Positions 38,228 through 46,253 of a stretch of 64,000 nucleotides of DNA are shown in pieces. Within the stretch, counting starts at the first letter, position 1. Each line of letters begins with the position of its first letter. Source of the DNA: Streptomyces sp. RKAG290. GTDB lineage: Bacteria; Actinomycetota; Actinomycetes; Streptomycetales; Streptomycetaceae. The notes below the pieces were generated by a model, which made no database searches, had not been told where the DNA came from, and was given only the letters and a program-made list of their open reading frames with translations. Where the stretch lies: NCBI RefSeq assembly GCF_023701695.1, contig NZ_JAJOZC010000001.1:1-64000 (forward strand), in the 5' to 3' direction. The position numbers and the translations under genes were made by a program.

Positions 38228-38859
38228 CTACGCGTCCGTGCGGATCACGACCGCCAGGGTGCGGGGGCCGTGTACGCCCTCCACCCGTTCGAGTTCGATG
38301 TCGGAGGTGGCCGACGGGCCGCTGATCAGCGTCGTCGGCCGCTCCGGAACCAACCGGGCCACCGCTTCCGGGACGCCCACCTCCACGGCCGACAGATCGA
38401 CGACGCAGACGTGCAGATCCGGCACCAGGGACAGCGCCCGCCGCCCTGGTCGGGTGATCCGTCCAGGAAGATGGTGCCGGTCTCGGCGCAGCTGACGGCC
38501 GAGGCGGTGACGACTCCGTCCAGGGCGTCGAGCCGCGGCGCGGGGATGTCGGCGGAGTCCTGCTGCACCTCGCCGTCGTAGCCGGTGAGCCACCGCGCGT
38601 CGAGTCCGGCGGGCACCCCGATCCGGCGGGCGCCCCGCTCCCGTAGCACCTCGGCGACGACCTCGGCGGTGCGGTCGGCGGTGCAGGGGTGGACCTGGGC
38701 CTTGTAGTCGACGAGGCGGTCGGTGAACAGTGCCAGCCGCTCCTGGTCGGGGAGGGTCCGGCCGGTGCGGTAGGCCCGCGGGACCGGGGTGTCGGCGACG
38801 GGAGCGAGCGCCAGGGCGTCCCGGACGCGGCCGAGCACCGTTTCGCGAGCGGTCGTCAC
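38228..38859 (-). CDS. lutC: LutC, lactate utilisation protein C (LUD domain; one frame break)
   Basis: 210 residues after repair of a -1 slip near 38443. LUD-domain protein: [37 protein letters not shown] and, after repair, [20 protein letters not shown] and [20 protein letters not shown]. LutC is one of three subunits of the LutABC iron-sulfur L-lactate oxidation system. Its GTG start overlaps the lutB stop (GTGA, 38856-38859). Confidence 0.85.
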
Positions 38860-40397
38860 TTCTCCTCCTCCTGCTGCCGGTTCTGCGCGTACTCGTCGGC
38901 GGCCGCCCGCATCGTGTCCGCTCCCTCGGCCGAGGCCAGCCAGGACCGGAAGGTCTGCTCGGGCGGGGCGGGGGTGTCCCGGCTGTCGCTCCAGCCGTTG
39001 AACGGCGGCGGCAGGTGCGAGATCCTCTTGTCCCGGCCGGCGATGACGCGGCCGAGGCCCGAGGCCTTCTGCGCGGCGGTGAACAGCTTCGGCCTCTTCA
39101 TCACTCCGGCCGCCGCCTTCATGGCCAGCTTCTCGGTCGTGGCCCCGCTCCGCTCGGTGTGCTGGTGGCGCAGCTCGACCAGCAGCGACGGAATGTCGAT
39201 CTTGACCGGGCAGGCGTCGAAGCAGGCTCCGCAGAGGCTGGAGGCGTACGGCAGCGAACTGTTGGGGTCGTCCTTGGCTGCGTGCATACCGGCGAGCTGC
39301 GGGGTGAGCACGGCCCCGATCGGCCCGGGGTAGGTGGATCCGTAGGCATGGCCGCCGGCGCGTTCGTAGACCGGGCAGACGTTGAGACAGGCCGAGCAGC
39401 GGATGCAGTTGAGCGCCTCGCGGCCGATCCGGTCCGCGAGGGCGGCGGTCCGGCCGTTGTCGAGCAGCACCAGATGGAAGGTCTGCGGTCCGTCGCCGGG
39501 CGTGACACCGGTCCACATCGAGGTGTACGGGTTCATCCGCTCGCCGGTGGAGGAGCGCGGCAGCAGCTGCAGGAAGACCTCCAGGTCCTGGTAGCGCGGC
39601 AGCACCTTCTCGATGCCCATGACGGTGATCAGCGTGTCGGGCAGGGTCAGGCACATCCGCCCGTTGCCCTCCGACTCGACCACGGACAGGGTCCCGGTCT
39701 CGGCGATCCCGAAGTTGGCCCCGGAGACGGCCACCTTCGTCGTCATGAACTTCTCGCGGAGATAGGCGCGGGCCGCGGCGGCGAGATGGGCGGGGACGTT
39801 GTCCAGCGAGGGGTCGACACCCGGGATCTCCTTGAGGAAGATCTCCCGGATCTCGTCCCGGTTGCGGTGGATCGCGGGCACCAGGATGTGCGAGGGCTTG
39901 TCGTGGGCGAGCTGCACGATGAGCTCGGCGAGGTCCGTCTCGTACGGGGTGATGCCGACGGATTCGAGGTGCTCGTTGAGGCCGATCTCCTGGGTGGCCA
40001 TCGACTTGACCTTGATGACCTCCTCGCTCCCGGTCTCCTTGACCAGCCGCGCGACGATCTCGTTGGCCTCGCCGCCGTCCCGCGCCCAGTGGACGGTGCC
40101 GCCGCGTTCGGTGACCTTGCGCTCCAGCTCCTCCAGGAGTTCGGGCAGCCGGTTCATGGTGTCGGTCTTGATGGCCGACCCCGCGTCGCGCAGTTCCTCC
40201 CAGTCGGGCAGCTCGCCGGTGACGTTGAGGCGCTTGGCGCGGATGGTGTGGGTGGCCTTGCCGAGGTTGCGGCGGAGCTGTTCGTTGCCCAGGTCGTCAT
40301 GGGCGGCCGCGGGGAACTTCCGGTCGCCGCGCAGATTGCCGGTCCCGTACGGGGAGCGGGGCGGGGTCGCGGGCATGCCGAGAAAGGTGCTGCTCAT
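38856..40397 (-). CDS. lutB: LutB, iron-sulfur lactate utilisation protein B
   Basis: 513 residues. N-terminal LUD domain (about 70-300; [20 protein letters not shown]) followed by a ferredoxin-like pair of 4Fe-4S motifs, [12 protein letters not shown] (about 313-324) and CGACFDACP (about 364-372), then a short C-terminal tail with the LutB_C signature [10 protein letters not shown]. It acts with LutA and LutC in the cytoplasm to oxidise L-lactate to pyruvate. Start ATG 40397 has GGAGG. Overlaps lutA stop by ATGA (40394-40397). Confidence 0.95.
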   Translation of the reverse strand: MSSTFLGMPATPPRSPYGTGNLRGDRKFPAAAHDDLGNEQLRRNLGKATHTIRAKRLNVTGELPDWEELRDAGSAIKTDTMNRLPELLEELERKVTERGGTVHWARDGGEANEIVARLVKETGSEEVIKVKSMATQEIGLNEHLESVGITPYETDLAELIVQLAHDKPSHILVPAIHRNRDEIREIFLKEIPGVDPSLDNVPAHLAAAARAYLREKFMTTKVAVSGANFGIAETGTLSVVESEGNGRMCLTLPDTLITVMGIEKVLPRYQDLEVFLQLLPRSSTGERMNPYTSMWTGVTPGDGPQTFHLVLLDNGRTAALADRIGREALNCIRCSACLNVCPVYERAGGHAYGSTYPGPIGAVLTPQLAGMHAAKDDPNSSLPYASSLCGACFDACPVKIDIPSLLVELRHQHTERSGATTEKLAMKAAAGVMKRPKLFTAAQKASGLGRVIAGRDKRISHLPPPFNGWSDSRDTPAPPEQTFRSWLASAEGADTMRAAADEYAQNRQQEEEK

Positions 40398-41161
40398 CGG
40401 GCTGCCTCCGTCGGGAGATGCGGCGAGGTGCGGGTGGCGGAGAGGATCTGCGCCAGGTGCAGGGTGCGGGTGCCGGACTTGATGCGGGAGAGTCCGCCGC
40501 CGATGTGCATCAGACAGGACGAGTCGCCGGCGGTGCACACATCGGCCCCGGTGGTGGCGATGTGGCGCATCTTGTCCTGGAGCATCGCGGTCGACGTGTC
40601 GGCGTTCTTCAGGGCGAAGGTGCCGCCGAATCCGCAGCAGGCGTCGGACTCGGGCAGCTCGACCAGGTCGATCGAGTCGACGGCCCGCAGCAGCCGCAGC
40701 GGCTTGTCGCCCACCCTCAGCATGCGCAGCGAGTGGCAGGTGGGGTGGTAGGTGACCCGGTGCGGGAAGTACGCGCCGACATCGGTGGCGTCCAGCACGT
40801 CGACGAGGAACTCCGACAGCTCGTACGTCTTCGCCTTGACAGTGGCCACACCCGCGCGCAGCGCCGCGTCCCCGTACCGTTCGGCGACGAGTGCGTGCTG
40901 GTGACGGACCGATCCTGCGCACGATCCCGACGGCATGACGACCGCCTCGATGGAGGCGTCTCCGAACTGTTCGGCAAAGTTGCGCACCAGCGGGACGGGT
41001 TCGCGCTGGTAGCCGGTGTTGACGTGCATCTGACCGCAGCAGGTCTGCCCGGGCGGGAACACCACCTCGTGCCCGAGGCGGGCCAGCAGCACCGCGGTGG
41101 ATTTCACCGCCTCGGGGAAGAGCGTGTCTCCCAGACAGGTGGCGAAGAGTCCGATGCGCAT
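40394..41161 (-). CDS. lutA: LutA, CCG-domain lactate utilisation protein A
   Basis: 255 residues with two CCG (cysteine-rich) domains: GQTCCGQMHVNTGY (about 40-53) and ESDACCGFGGTFALKN (about 190-205), each with an upstream single Cys (ATCLGD; YHPTCHSLRML). These bind non-cubane iron-sulfur clusters in heterodisulfide-reductase-like and glycolate/lactate oxidase subunits. First gene of lutABC; the start ATG 41161 is preferred over an upstream in-frame codon. The promoter region holds the operator at 41285-41299. Confidence 0.95.
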   Translation of the reverse strand: MRIGLFATCLGDTLFPEAVKSTAVLLARLGHEVVFPPGQTCCGQMHVNTGYQREPVPLVRNFAEQFGDASIEAVVMPSGSCAGSVRHQHALVAERYGDAALRAGVATVKAKTYELSEFLVDVLDATDVGAYFPHRVTYHPTCHSLRMLRVGDKPLRLLRAVDSIDLVELPESDACCGFGGTFALKNADTSTAMLQDKMRHIATTGADVCTAGDSSCLMHIGGGLSRIKSGTRTLHLAQILSATRTSPHLPTEAAR

Positions 41162-41227
41162 GGGTCTCCCCGATCGTTTCTCAGCGTGTGGCACGGGCGG
41201 TGCGGTGTGCGGCGGTGCGGCGTGATG

Positions 41228-41263
41228 TTCGGTGCAGGCTGTCCGTTCGGTACAGGCTGTCCG
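41228..41263. repeat. Tandem 18-bp direct repeat in the lut promoter region
   Basis: Two adjacent 18-base units (41228-41245 and 41246-41263) read TTCGGTRCAGGCTGTCCG and differ at one base. They lie between the GntR operator and lutA, 67-102 bases before the lutA start. Confidence 0.75.
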
Positions 41264-41284
41264 GCGTCCGCGGCCCGTACGTTT

Positions 41285-41299
41285 TATGGTCCGACCATA
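41285..41299. promoter_or_regulatory. GntR/FadR-type operator before lutABC
   Basis: Perfect 15-bp palindrome TATGGTCCGACCATA. The core TGGTCNGACCA recurs before the adjacent GntR gene (42241-42251). FadR-subfamily GntR regulators bind short palindromes of this TGGT-n-ACCA style, so this is very probably the regulator's site at the lut promoter. Confidence 0.75.
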
Positions 41300-41376
41300 C
41301 TATCCTCAAGCCGGAACTCGGAAGAGGTCCGCCGCGTCGGACGGCCCGGTCCGTCCGCACGCCGCACCACGCAAAA

Positions 41377-41415
41377 GCCGCCGTGACGCCCCCGGCGGGG
41401 GGGCGTCACGGCGGC
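41377..41415. terminator. Terminator after the GntR gene
   Basis: A 17-bp perfect GC stem (41377-41393 with 41399-41415) lies just beyond the GntR stop codon on the minus strand. It would separate GntR transcription from lutABC. Confidence 0.75.
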
Positions 41416-41427
41416 TCGGGCGGCGGG

Positions 41428-42159
41428 TCAGGCGGTGCGCTTCTCGTCGACCAGCGTGCCGTGCAGTCCACGGATGTGCGCCTCGACCAGGTCGGCGGCG
41501 CTCGCACCCTCGCCCGCACGCACCAGATGCAGCAGCTCGATGTGGTCCGCGTTGAGCGCGGCGGCCGTCGCCGGCCAGTCCTCGGCCGCCTCCAGGGCGC
41601 GAAGGATCAGCGGCCGGACCGACTCGCGCACCGCGGAGGTGAGCGTGGAGGTCAGCTCGTTGCCGGAACTGCGGGCGATCCGCACGTGGAACCGGGTGTC
41701 CAGGTCGTTGAACTCGGGCACCTCGACGTCCGGCTCCCCCATCCGCAGGACCAACGCCTCGGCCTCGTCCAGGTCCGCCGCGGAGGCGTGCCGCGCCGCG
41801 GCCTCGAAACTGGAGCGTTCCAGGACGACGCGCGCCTCCAGCACGTCCTCCAGGCTGTAACTGCCGAGCGCGAAGTGGAGCCTGAGCAGCCGCCCGAGCG
41901 CGCCTTCGGGGTTACGGACGATGCGCGCCCCGGCGTCCGGGCCCCGGCCCGGCTGCGCCACCAGTACGCCGATGGTCTCCAGCACCCGCAGCGCCTCGCG
42001 CAGCGCGGACCGGCTGACGCCGAGGACCGGGGCCAGCTCCCGCTCGGGCGGCAGCCGGTCGCCGGCCTTGAGCTCGCCGGCGAACACCCGCTGCTCGATG
42101 CTCTGGAGCACCAGCTCATGTGTGCGTGACTGCCGTACGGGCTGCCATTCGACGGGCAT
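41428..42159 (-). CDS. FadR-subfamily GntR regulator of lactate utilisation (LldR-like)
   Basis: 243 residues. Winged-helix GntR domain at about 15-80 (AGDRLPPERELAPVLGVSRS, ALREALRVLETIGVLVAQPG) and an FCD ligand domain with the metal/ligand residues in FNDLDTRFHVRIARSSGN and the terminal EAHIRGLH. It lies directly upstream of lutABC on the same strand, and matching TGGTCNGACCA palindromes are present in front of both. It is therefore a good candidate for the lactate-responsive repressor (LldR/LutR-like). Confidence 0.9.
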   Translation of the reverse strand: MPVEWQPVRQSRTHELVLQSIEQRVFAGELKAGDRLPPERELAPVLGVSRSALREALRVLETIGVLVAQPGRGPDAGARIVRNPEGALGRLLRLHFALGSYSLEDVLEARVVLERSSFEAAARHASAADLDEAEALVLRMGEPDVEVPEFNDLDTRFHVRIARSSGNELTSTLTSAVRESVRPLILRALEAAEDWPATAAALNADHIELLHLVRAGEGASAADLVEAHIRGLHGTLVDEKRTA

Positions 42160-42240
42160 CCGTCACCCCCTGCCGCGGCCGGCACCGTTCCCTGGCCGGC
42201 CGCTTCGGTCCGAATCTCCAACTATGTCACACATGGCATG

Positions 42241-42251
42241 TGGTCGGACCA
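42241..42251. promoter_or_regulatory. GntR autoregulatory operator
   Basis: TGGTCGGACCA, a perfect 11-bp palindrome, is 82-92 bases before the GntR start on the minus strand. It matches the core of the operator at 41285-41299. Confidence 0.65.
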
Positions 42252-42301
42252 GAAAGCGGCGGGGGCTCCGCCGGGCCGGGGAGCCCCCGGCGACCGATCC
42301 C

Positions 42302-43345
42302 TCAGTACGTCACGACGATGCGCCGGGCCACTCCGTCCACCCGCACCAGTCCGCCGAACGGAATCACCAGCTGCGGGTCCGTGTGGCCCAGGTCGACATC
42401 GAAGACGGCCATGGCCGCAGGGGCGTACTCACTCAACGCCCGCAGGACCGCCTGCCGTTGCCGCACGCGGTACCGGTCACCGTCCTCGGCTGTCAGCGGA
42501 CTGCCGAAGGACCAGTTCTTGGCCCGGCCCATCAGCAGCGCGGGGAACTGCCGCAGGAGCCCCCGCTCCCCCATGCACCGCAGGATCCAGTACACCTGGT
42601 CGGCGCTCGGCAGCTCCTCGGACGTTTCGAGGAAGAGCACCCGGCCCGCGTACTCGTCCACCGGCCGTATCTCCCGGTCCGCCATCAGCAGCCAGGAAAG
42701 GATCTCCACGTTGCCGCCCCAGCTGGCCCCTTCGACGACCCGGTCGGCGTTGTGCCAGGTCCAGCCGTCGACGGGCAGCAGGCCGGGTTCGCGCGCGAAG
42801 GTCTGCGGGTCGTCCCAGGGCTTGTTGACGCTGCCGCTCTCCTTCGCCGGGACGAGTTCATGGGCATCGCGGGTGAACAACGCGGCCCGCAGCGAGCCGG
42901 CGGTCAGGGGGTGCATCGAGCCGGGACGTCCCAGCTCGACCATCACCGTTCCCCCGTGGTAGCCGACGATGCCCAGGTTCCCGAGGAAGACCAGCAGCGT
43001 GGTGTTGTCGCTGTAGCCGAAGAACGGCTTGGGGTTGGCCCGCAGCAGTTCGCGGTCCAGGTACGGCAGCACGGTGATCTGGTCGTCGCCGCCGATGCTG
43101 GAGATGACGGCCCTGATGCCGGGGTCGGCGAAGGCCGCGTGGATGTCGGCGGCCCGTTCCTGCGGCGAGGAACCCATCTTCCGGGTGCTCGGGTACTCCA
43201 CCGGTTCCAGCCCGTAGTCCTCGCGGAGCCTGCTCAGTCCCAGCTCGTACGGCAACGGGAGGATGCCGGGGAGTCCGGACGAGGGCGAGAGCACGGCGAC
43301 GCGGTCGCCGGGCCGGGGCTTGGGGGGATAGCGGGGAGTCGTCAT
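42302..43345 (-). CDS. S66 LD-carboxypeptidase / MccF-like serine peptidase
   Basis: 347 residues. S66 family: N-terminal GDRVAVLSPSSGLPGILP, nucleophile Ser in FFGYSDNTTLLVFL (about residue 111), then SWGGNVEILSWLL, LFLETSEE (Glu of the triad) and a C-terminal His in FDVDLGHTDPQLVIPFGG (about 325). The subgroup resembles MccF, which cleaves the amide bond of the aminoacyl-nucleotide microcin C7, more than the cell-wall LD-carboxypeptidases. No antibiotic biosynthesis genes are adjacent, so self-immunity is not supported; detoxification or cell-wall turnover is possible. Ends at TGA-like minus stop 42302. Confidence 0.85.
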   Translation of the reverse strand: MTTPRYPPKPRPGDRVAVLSPSSGLPGILPLPYELGLSRLREDYGLEPVEYPSTRKMGSSPQERAADIHAAFADPGIRAVISSIGGDDQITVLPYLDRELLRANPKPFFGYSDNTTLLVFLGNLGIVGYHGGTVMVELGRPGSMHPLTAGSLRAALFTRDAHELVPAKESGSVNKPWDDPQTFAREPGLLPVDGWTWHNADRVVEGASWGGNVEILSWLLMADREIRPVDEYAGRVLFLETSEELPSADQVYWILRCMGERGLLRQFPALLMGRAKNWSFGSPLTAEDGDRYRVRQRQAVLRALSEYAPAAMAVFDVDLGHTDPQLVIPFGGLVRVDGVARRIVVTY

Positions 43346-43398
43346 GCGGGCAGAGCCTAAGCGGCGTGTGACCAGCAGTCCGTCGAATATTCGCCGGC

Positions 43399-43776
43399 CT
43401 AAGGGGAGTTGACCGGCGTGCCCTGATGGAAGTACAGCCGCCAGCGCGATTCCGTGCGCCGCCAGATCGAATTGCGCCGCACCCGGCGTCCGTCGCTCTC
43501 CGTCGTGAACGTCAGGTGGACGAGGCCGGGGGCCAGGAGCGCACCCGTCATGTCGGTGGCGGCGACCGGGACGCGGCCTTCCGCACCGCCGGCGGACGTG
43601 ACGGCGAGGACCGACACCCTGTCATAACACCGCCCGGACGCACCGAACTCGGTGAACTCGGGGTCGAGGAGTTCGGTCACCGCCTCCGGCAGGACCCGCA
43701 CGCCCGGATCGAGCAGCCGCAGCTCTCCCTCGACGGCGGCCCGCACGGACCGCTGCTCCTCATCGTTTCCGCTCAT
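43399..43776 (-). CDS. DUF4440 / NTF2-like protein
   Basis: 125 residues with the DUF4440 pattern: ELRLLDPGVRVLPEAVTELL, DPEFTEFGASGRCYDRVSVL and the closing RRNSIWRRTESRWRLYFHQG followed by TPV. The fold is a small cone-shaped NTF2-like domain, usually a ligand-binding or enzyme-like pocket. Function unknown. Confidence 0.85.
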   Translation of the reverse strand: MSGNDEEQRSVRAAVEGELRLLDPGVRVLPEAVTELLDPEFTEFGASGRCYDRVSVLAVTSAGGAEGRVPVAATDMTGALLAPGLVHLTFTTESDGRRVRRNSIWRRTESRWRLYFHQGTPVNSP

Positions 43777-43857
43777 GCGGAAACCCTAAGGTGCGGGACG
43801 GCCTTGAGTGCCTCCCGTCCGGAAGCCGCCGGGCCGCCGCGGCCGTTTCCGCCGCGG

Positions 43858-44598
43858 TCAGGCCAGGACCAGCAGGTCCATCCAGCTGACGGCCGGCCGG
43901 TCCGGTTCCTGCGCCGCGGCCTGCCGCAGCCGCCGCATCCCGCTGTCGAACTCCTCGTCCGTGAGGCCCCGGAGTTTCGCATCCGTGTCCCGCCGGATCC
44001 GGTCGGCGAAGGCGGCCAGACTCGGCGCGCTCTCCTGCGGCACCGCGTGCAGCGCCACCCGTGTGAAGCCGGCGGCGCCGAACACCTCACAGATCCGCTC
44101 GACGCTCGGATAGCCGTCGACGATGCGCGCGGTCCCGGGGAAGAACCGCACCCGCAGATCCCGTGTGCACCGGCCGGGGAACGAGTTGCGGATGAGTACC
44201 GGCGCTCCGGGCTTCAGCGCCCTGCGTATCTCCCGGGCCGCGGCGGGCAGATCGTCGATGTGGTGGATGACCGACCCCAGCCAGGCCGCGTCCGCGCATC
44301 CGTCCGGCACCGGCAGCGCCTCGGCGCGGCCCTCCAGCACCTCGATGCCCGCGGTCCGCGGGATCAGCGCGCGCATCGCAGGGGCGGGCTCCACCGCCAG
44401 CACCCGCACGCCGAACCACTCGGCGAACGCGGCCGAGAAGGCGCCCGTACCCGCGCCGACGTCCAGGACCACCACACCCGGCTCCAGCGCGACCTCGGCC
44501 GCGAGGGCCGCACGCCACGCGGTGAGTCCGTCGCGGGGTATCTCCCGGGCGAGCCGGTAGTCCTCGGCGAACCGACGGTCAGGAGCAGTCGCTTCCAT
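43858..44598 (-). CDS. Class I SAM-dependent methyltransferase
   Basis: 246 residues. SAM-binding motif I VVVLDVGAGTGAFSAAFAEW (about 41-60), acidic motif II VLAVEPAPAMRAL, and motif III AAWLGSVIHHIDDLPAAARE (about 102-121), the arrangement of UbiE/Methyltransf_11 enzymes. Its C-terminal half has no clue to the substrate. It is divergent from the DUF2510 gene. Confidence 0.85.
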   Translation of the reverse strand: MEATAPDRRFAEDYRLAREIPRDGLTAWRAALAAEVALEPGVVVLDVGAGTGAFSAAFAEWFGVRVLAVEPAPAMRALIPRTAGIEVLEGRAEALPVPDGCADAAWLGSVIHHIDDLPAAAREIRRALKPGAPVLIRNSFPGRCTRDLRVRFFPGTARIVDGYPSVERICEVFGAAGFTRVALHAVPQESAPSLAAFADRIRRDTDAKLRGLTDEEFDSGMRRLRQAAAQEPDRPAVSWMDLLVLA

Positions 44599-44893
44599 GT
44601 GCCCTCAATCCTGCCGCGGTCGACCGGCCGGGCGAACCGCTGCCGAAAGCCGGCACGCCCCGTCGCGGATGCTAGCGACCCCACCACCAGTTGTCTAGAC
44701 CAAAAACCGGGAGGGCGGCATCCGCCGCCTTTCTGCCCCGCGAACGAACCGCGCCGGCCCACCGGTACCCGAACCACTCCCGTCCCGACCGGCGTTCACC
44801 CGCCTCGGTCAACCGGTCCAGGCCGGGGCTCCCCCGCCCAGCCGATTCACCAGGTTCATCGGATTCATCGGATTCTCACTCAACCCGACTACG
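44599..44893. promoter_or_regulatory. Divergent promoter region with dre-like palindrome
   Basis: About 295 non-coding bases between the methyltransferase and the DUF2510 gene. It contains AGTTGTCTAGACCAAA at 44689-44704, close to the DasR-responsive element core TGGTCTAGACCA (one mismatch in the 12-base core). It also has a short direct repeat of TTCATCGGA (around 44854-44872). Direct DasR control is only a possibility. Confidence 0.4.
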
Positions 44894-45823
44894 GTGGCTG
44901 CCGTGACCCAGACGAGCCCTCCCGGCTGGCATCCAGACCCCGGGTATACAGGATTTGGCCCCCTCCAGGAACGCTGGTGGGACGGCATGCAGTGGACCGA
45001 TCAGCTCCGCGTGCCGCCGGCGGCACGCCGCAGCCGCCGGATACGCGTCGCGGCCGGCATCACCGCCGGCGTGGTGGTCCTCGCCGCCATCGGGGGCGGC
45101 GTGTATCTGCTGTCGGACGACTCCGGCAAGAAGACGGACAAAACGGCAGCCGCCCCGTCCACCCCGCCCTCCCCGGCGCCGAGCCGGCCCGGTGCACCGG
45201 GTGGCAGCGGCGGGAACGGCGGCGCCGGTGGCGGTGGCGGTGGCGGTGGCGGGGACGAGAACCCCGGGCAGCAGCAGCCGCAGACCGAGGACGGCTACGC
45301 GACGGACCTGGCCAGCGGCATCAGCATCCCGGTCCCCGACGGCTGGAAGGGCCAGTCGGGCGTGGGCGCCGGGGTGACCGTCGGCACGTACGCCTGTCCC
45401 GGAAAGCCCAAGGAGCAGTGCGTGCGCGGCGGGGTGTTCTCCGCGCCGGCCGAGGCGCTGAAGCTGAGCACCAAGACCGCGAAGGCCACGGCCGAGAAGG
45501 ACATCACCACCAACGCGAAGGAGTCGTACGGCGGGGAGATCTACGGCGCCATCACCTCGCACCAGCAGCTGAAGTCCGAGGCGGTCACGGTGGCCGGCCA
45601 GCAGGGCTACCGGGTGCGCTGGAAGGTCTTGACGCAGAAGGGCGACGACGGGTACGTCGAGTCGCTGGCATTCCCCTCGCCCCGGGCCAAGAACATGTTG
45701 ATCGTCATCCGTTCGGGCTTCGACATCAACACCAAGGCACCCGCCCTGTCCGTCCTGGACGACATCACCAAGGGCATCAAGGCCGCGGAGGGCACGGGCT
45801 CCGGTCCGGGCACCACGGCCTGA
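44894..45823 (+). CDS. DUF2510 membrane-anchored protein
   Basis: 309 residues. N-terminal DUF2510 motif (PPGWHPDPG, RWWDGMQWTDQLR; residues about 9-40), basic stretch RRSRRIR, one membrane helix (VAAGITAGVVVLAAIGGGVY, about 52-71), then a Pro/Ser/Gly-rich linker with an uninterrupted Gly run (about 105-125), and an extracellular domain (ISIPVPDGWKGQSGVGAG onward) about 190 residues long with strand-like pattern. Probably a membrane-tethered outward-facing protein. Function unknown. GTG 44894 or GTG 44903 may be the start. Confidence 0.75.
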   Translation: MAAVTQTSPPGWHPDPGYTGFGPLQERWWDGMQWTDQLRVPPAARRSRRIRVAAGITAGVVVLAAIGGGVYLLSDDSGKKTDKTAAAPSTPPSPAPSRPGAPGGSGGNGGAGGGGGGGGGDENPGQQQPQTEDGYATDLASGISIPVPDGWKGQSGVGAGVTVGTYACPGKPKEQCVRGGVFSAPAEALKLSTKTAKATAEKDITTNAKESYGGEIYGAITSHQQLKSEAVTVAGQQGYRVRWKVLTQKGDDGYVESLAFPSPRAKNMLIVIRSGFDINTKAPALSVLDDITKGIKAAEGTGSGPGTTA

Positions 45824-45840
45824 CCCTCCCTTCGGGGACG

Positions 45841-45874
45841 CCGGGCGGCCCGGGTGAGTACCCGGGCCGCCCGG
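45841..45874. terminator. Terminator after the DUF2510 gene
   Basis: A perfect 15-bp stem (45841-45855 with 45860-45874) with loop GAGT, 18 bases after the stop codon. Confidence 0.85.
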
Positions 45875-45926
45875 ACTGAGTACGTCAGCCGATCCCGCGC
45901 CGGTCCCCGACTGCTGGAATGGGGTC

Positions 45927-46253
45927 ATGGCTCCCGACACAACGCGCCCCCGCTTGCAGCACGTCACCGGTGCCGGCACCACGCTGGCCGTCACCCTGGC
46001 CCCGTTGGTGATCGGGGTCCTGCTGGCCCGGACGATGGCCCTGGACCCCCACTCCCCCGTGAACGCCCTGATCACCCGGGGCGCCCGCGGCACGGGCATC
46101 TCGCCCGCCGAGTGGCGCGGCTGCGGCAGGAACGCGCTGCGACGGTGCGGCCGGACCCTGCGGACCCGCACCCACCGCACCCGGCCGGCGGCACGCGGCC
46201 CCGAGGCGGCACCCGGCGGGCGCGCCCGGCACCTCGCTCAGCCCAGCCGGTAG
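45927..46253 (+). CDS. Possible small membrane protein
   Basis: 108 residues. One hydrophobic segment near the N-terminus (TTLAVTLAPLVIGVLLARTM), then ITRGARGTGISPAEWRGCGR and an Arg/Pro-rich tail that is probably non-native. The tail overlaps the stop of the convergent TPR gene by 16 bases, so a -1 slip could hide an earlier true end. No family recognised; the ribosome site is poor. Kept as a weak candidate. Confidence 0.35.
   Translation: MAPDTTRPRLQHVTGAGTTLAVTLAPLVIGVLLARTMALDPHSPVNALITRGARGTGISPAEWRGCGRNALRRCGRTLRTRTHRTRPAARGPEAAPGGRARHLAQPSR

Noticed and set aside
38730..40751. Long plus-strand open frame (about 673 codons) opposite lutB/lutA
   Set aside because: LutB and LutA are unmistakable on the minus strand; the plus frame has no domain and mirrors their codons.
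44894..45823. Gly run in the DUF2510 protein as a microsatellite or recombination repeat
   Set aside because: It is a codon-level Gly linker between the membrane helix and the outer domain, common in this family.
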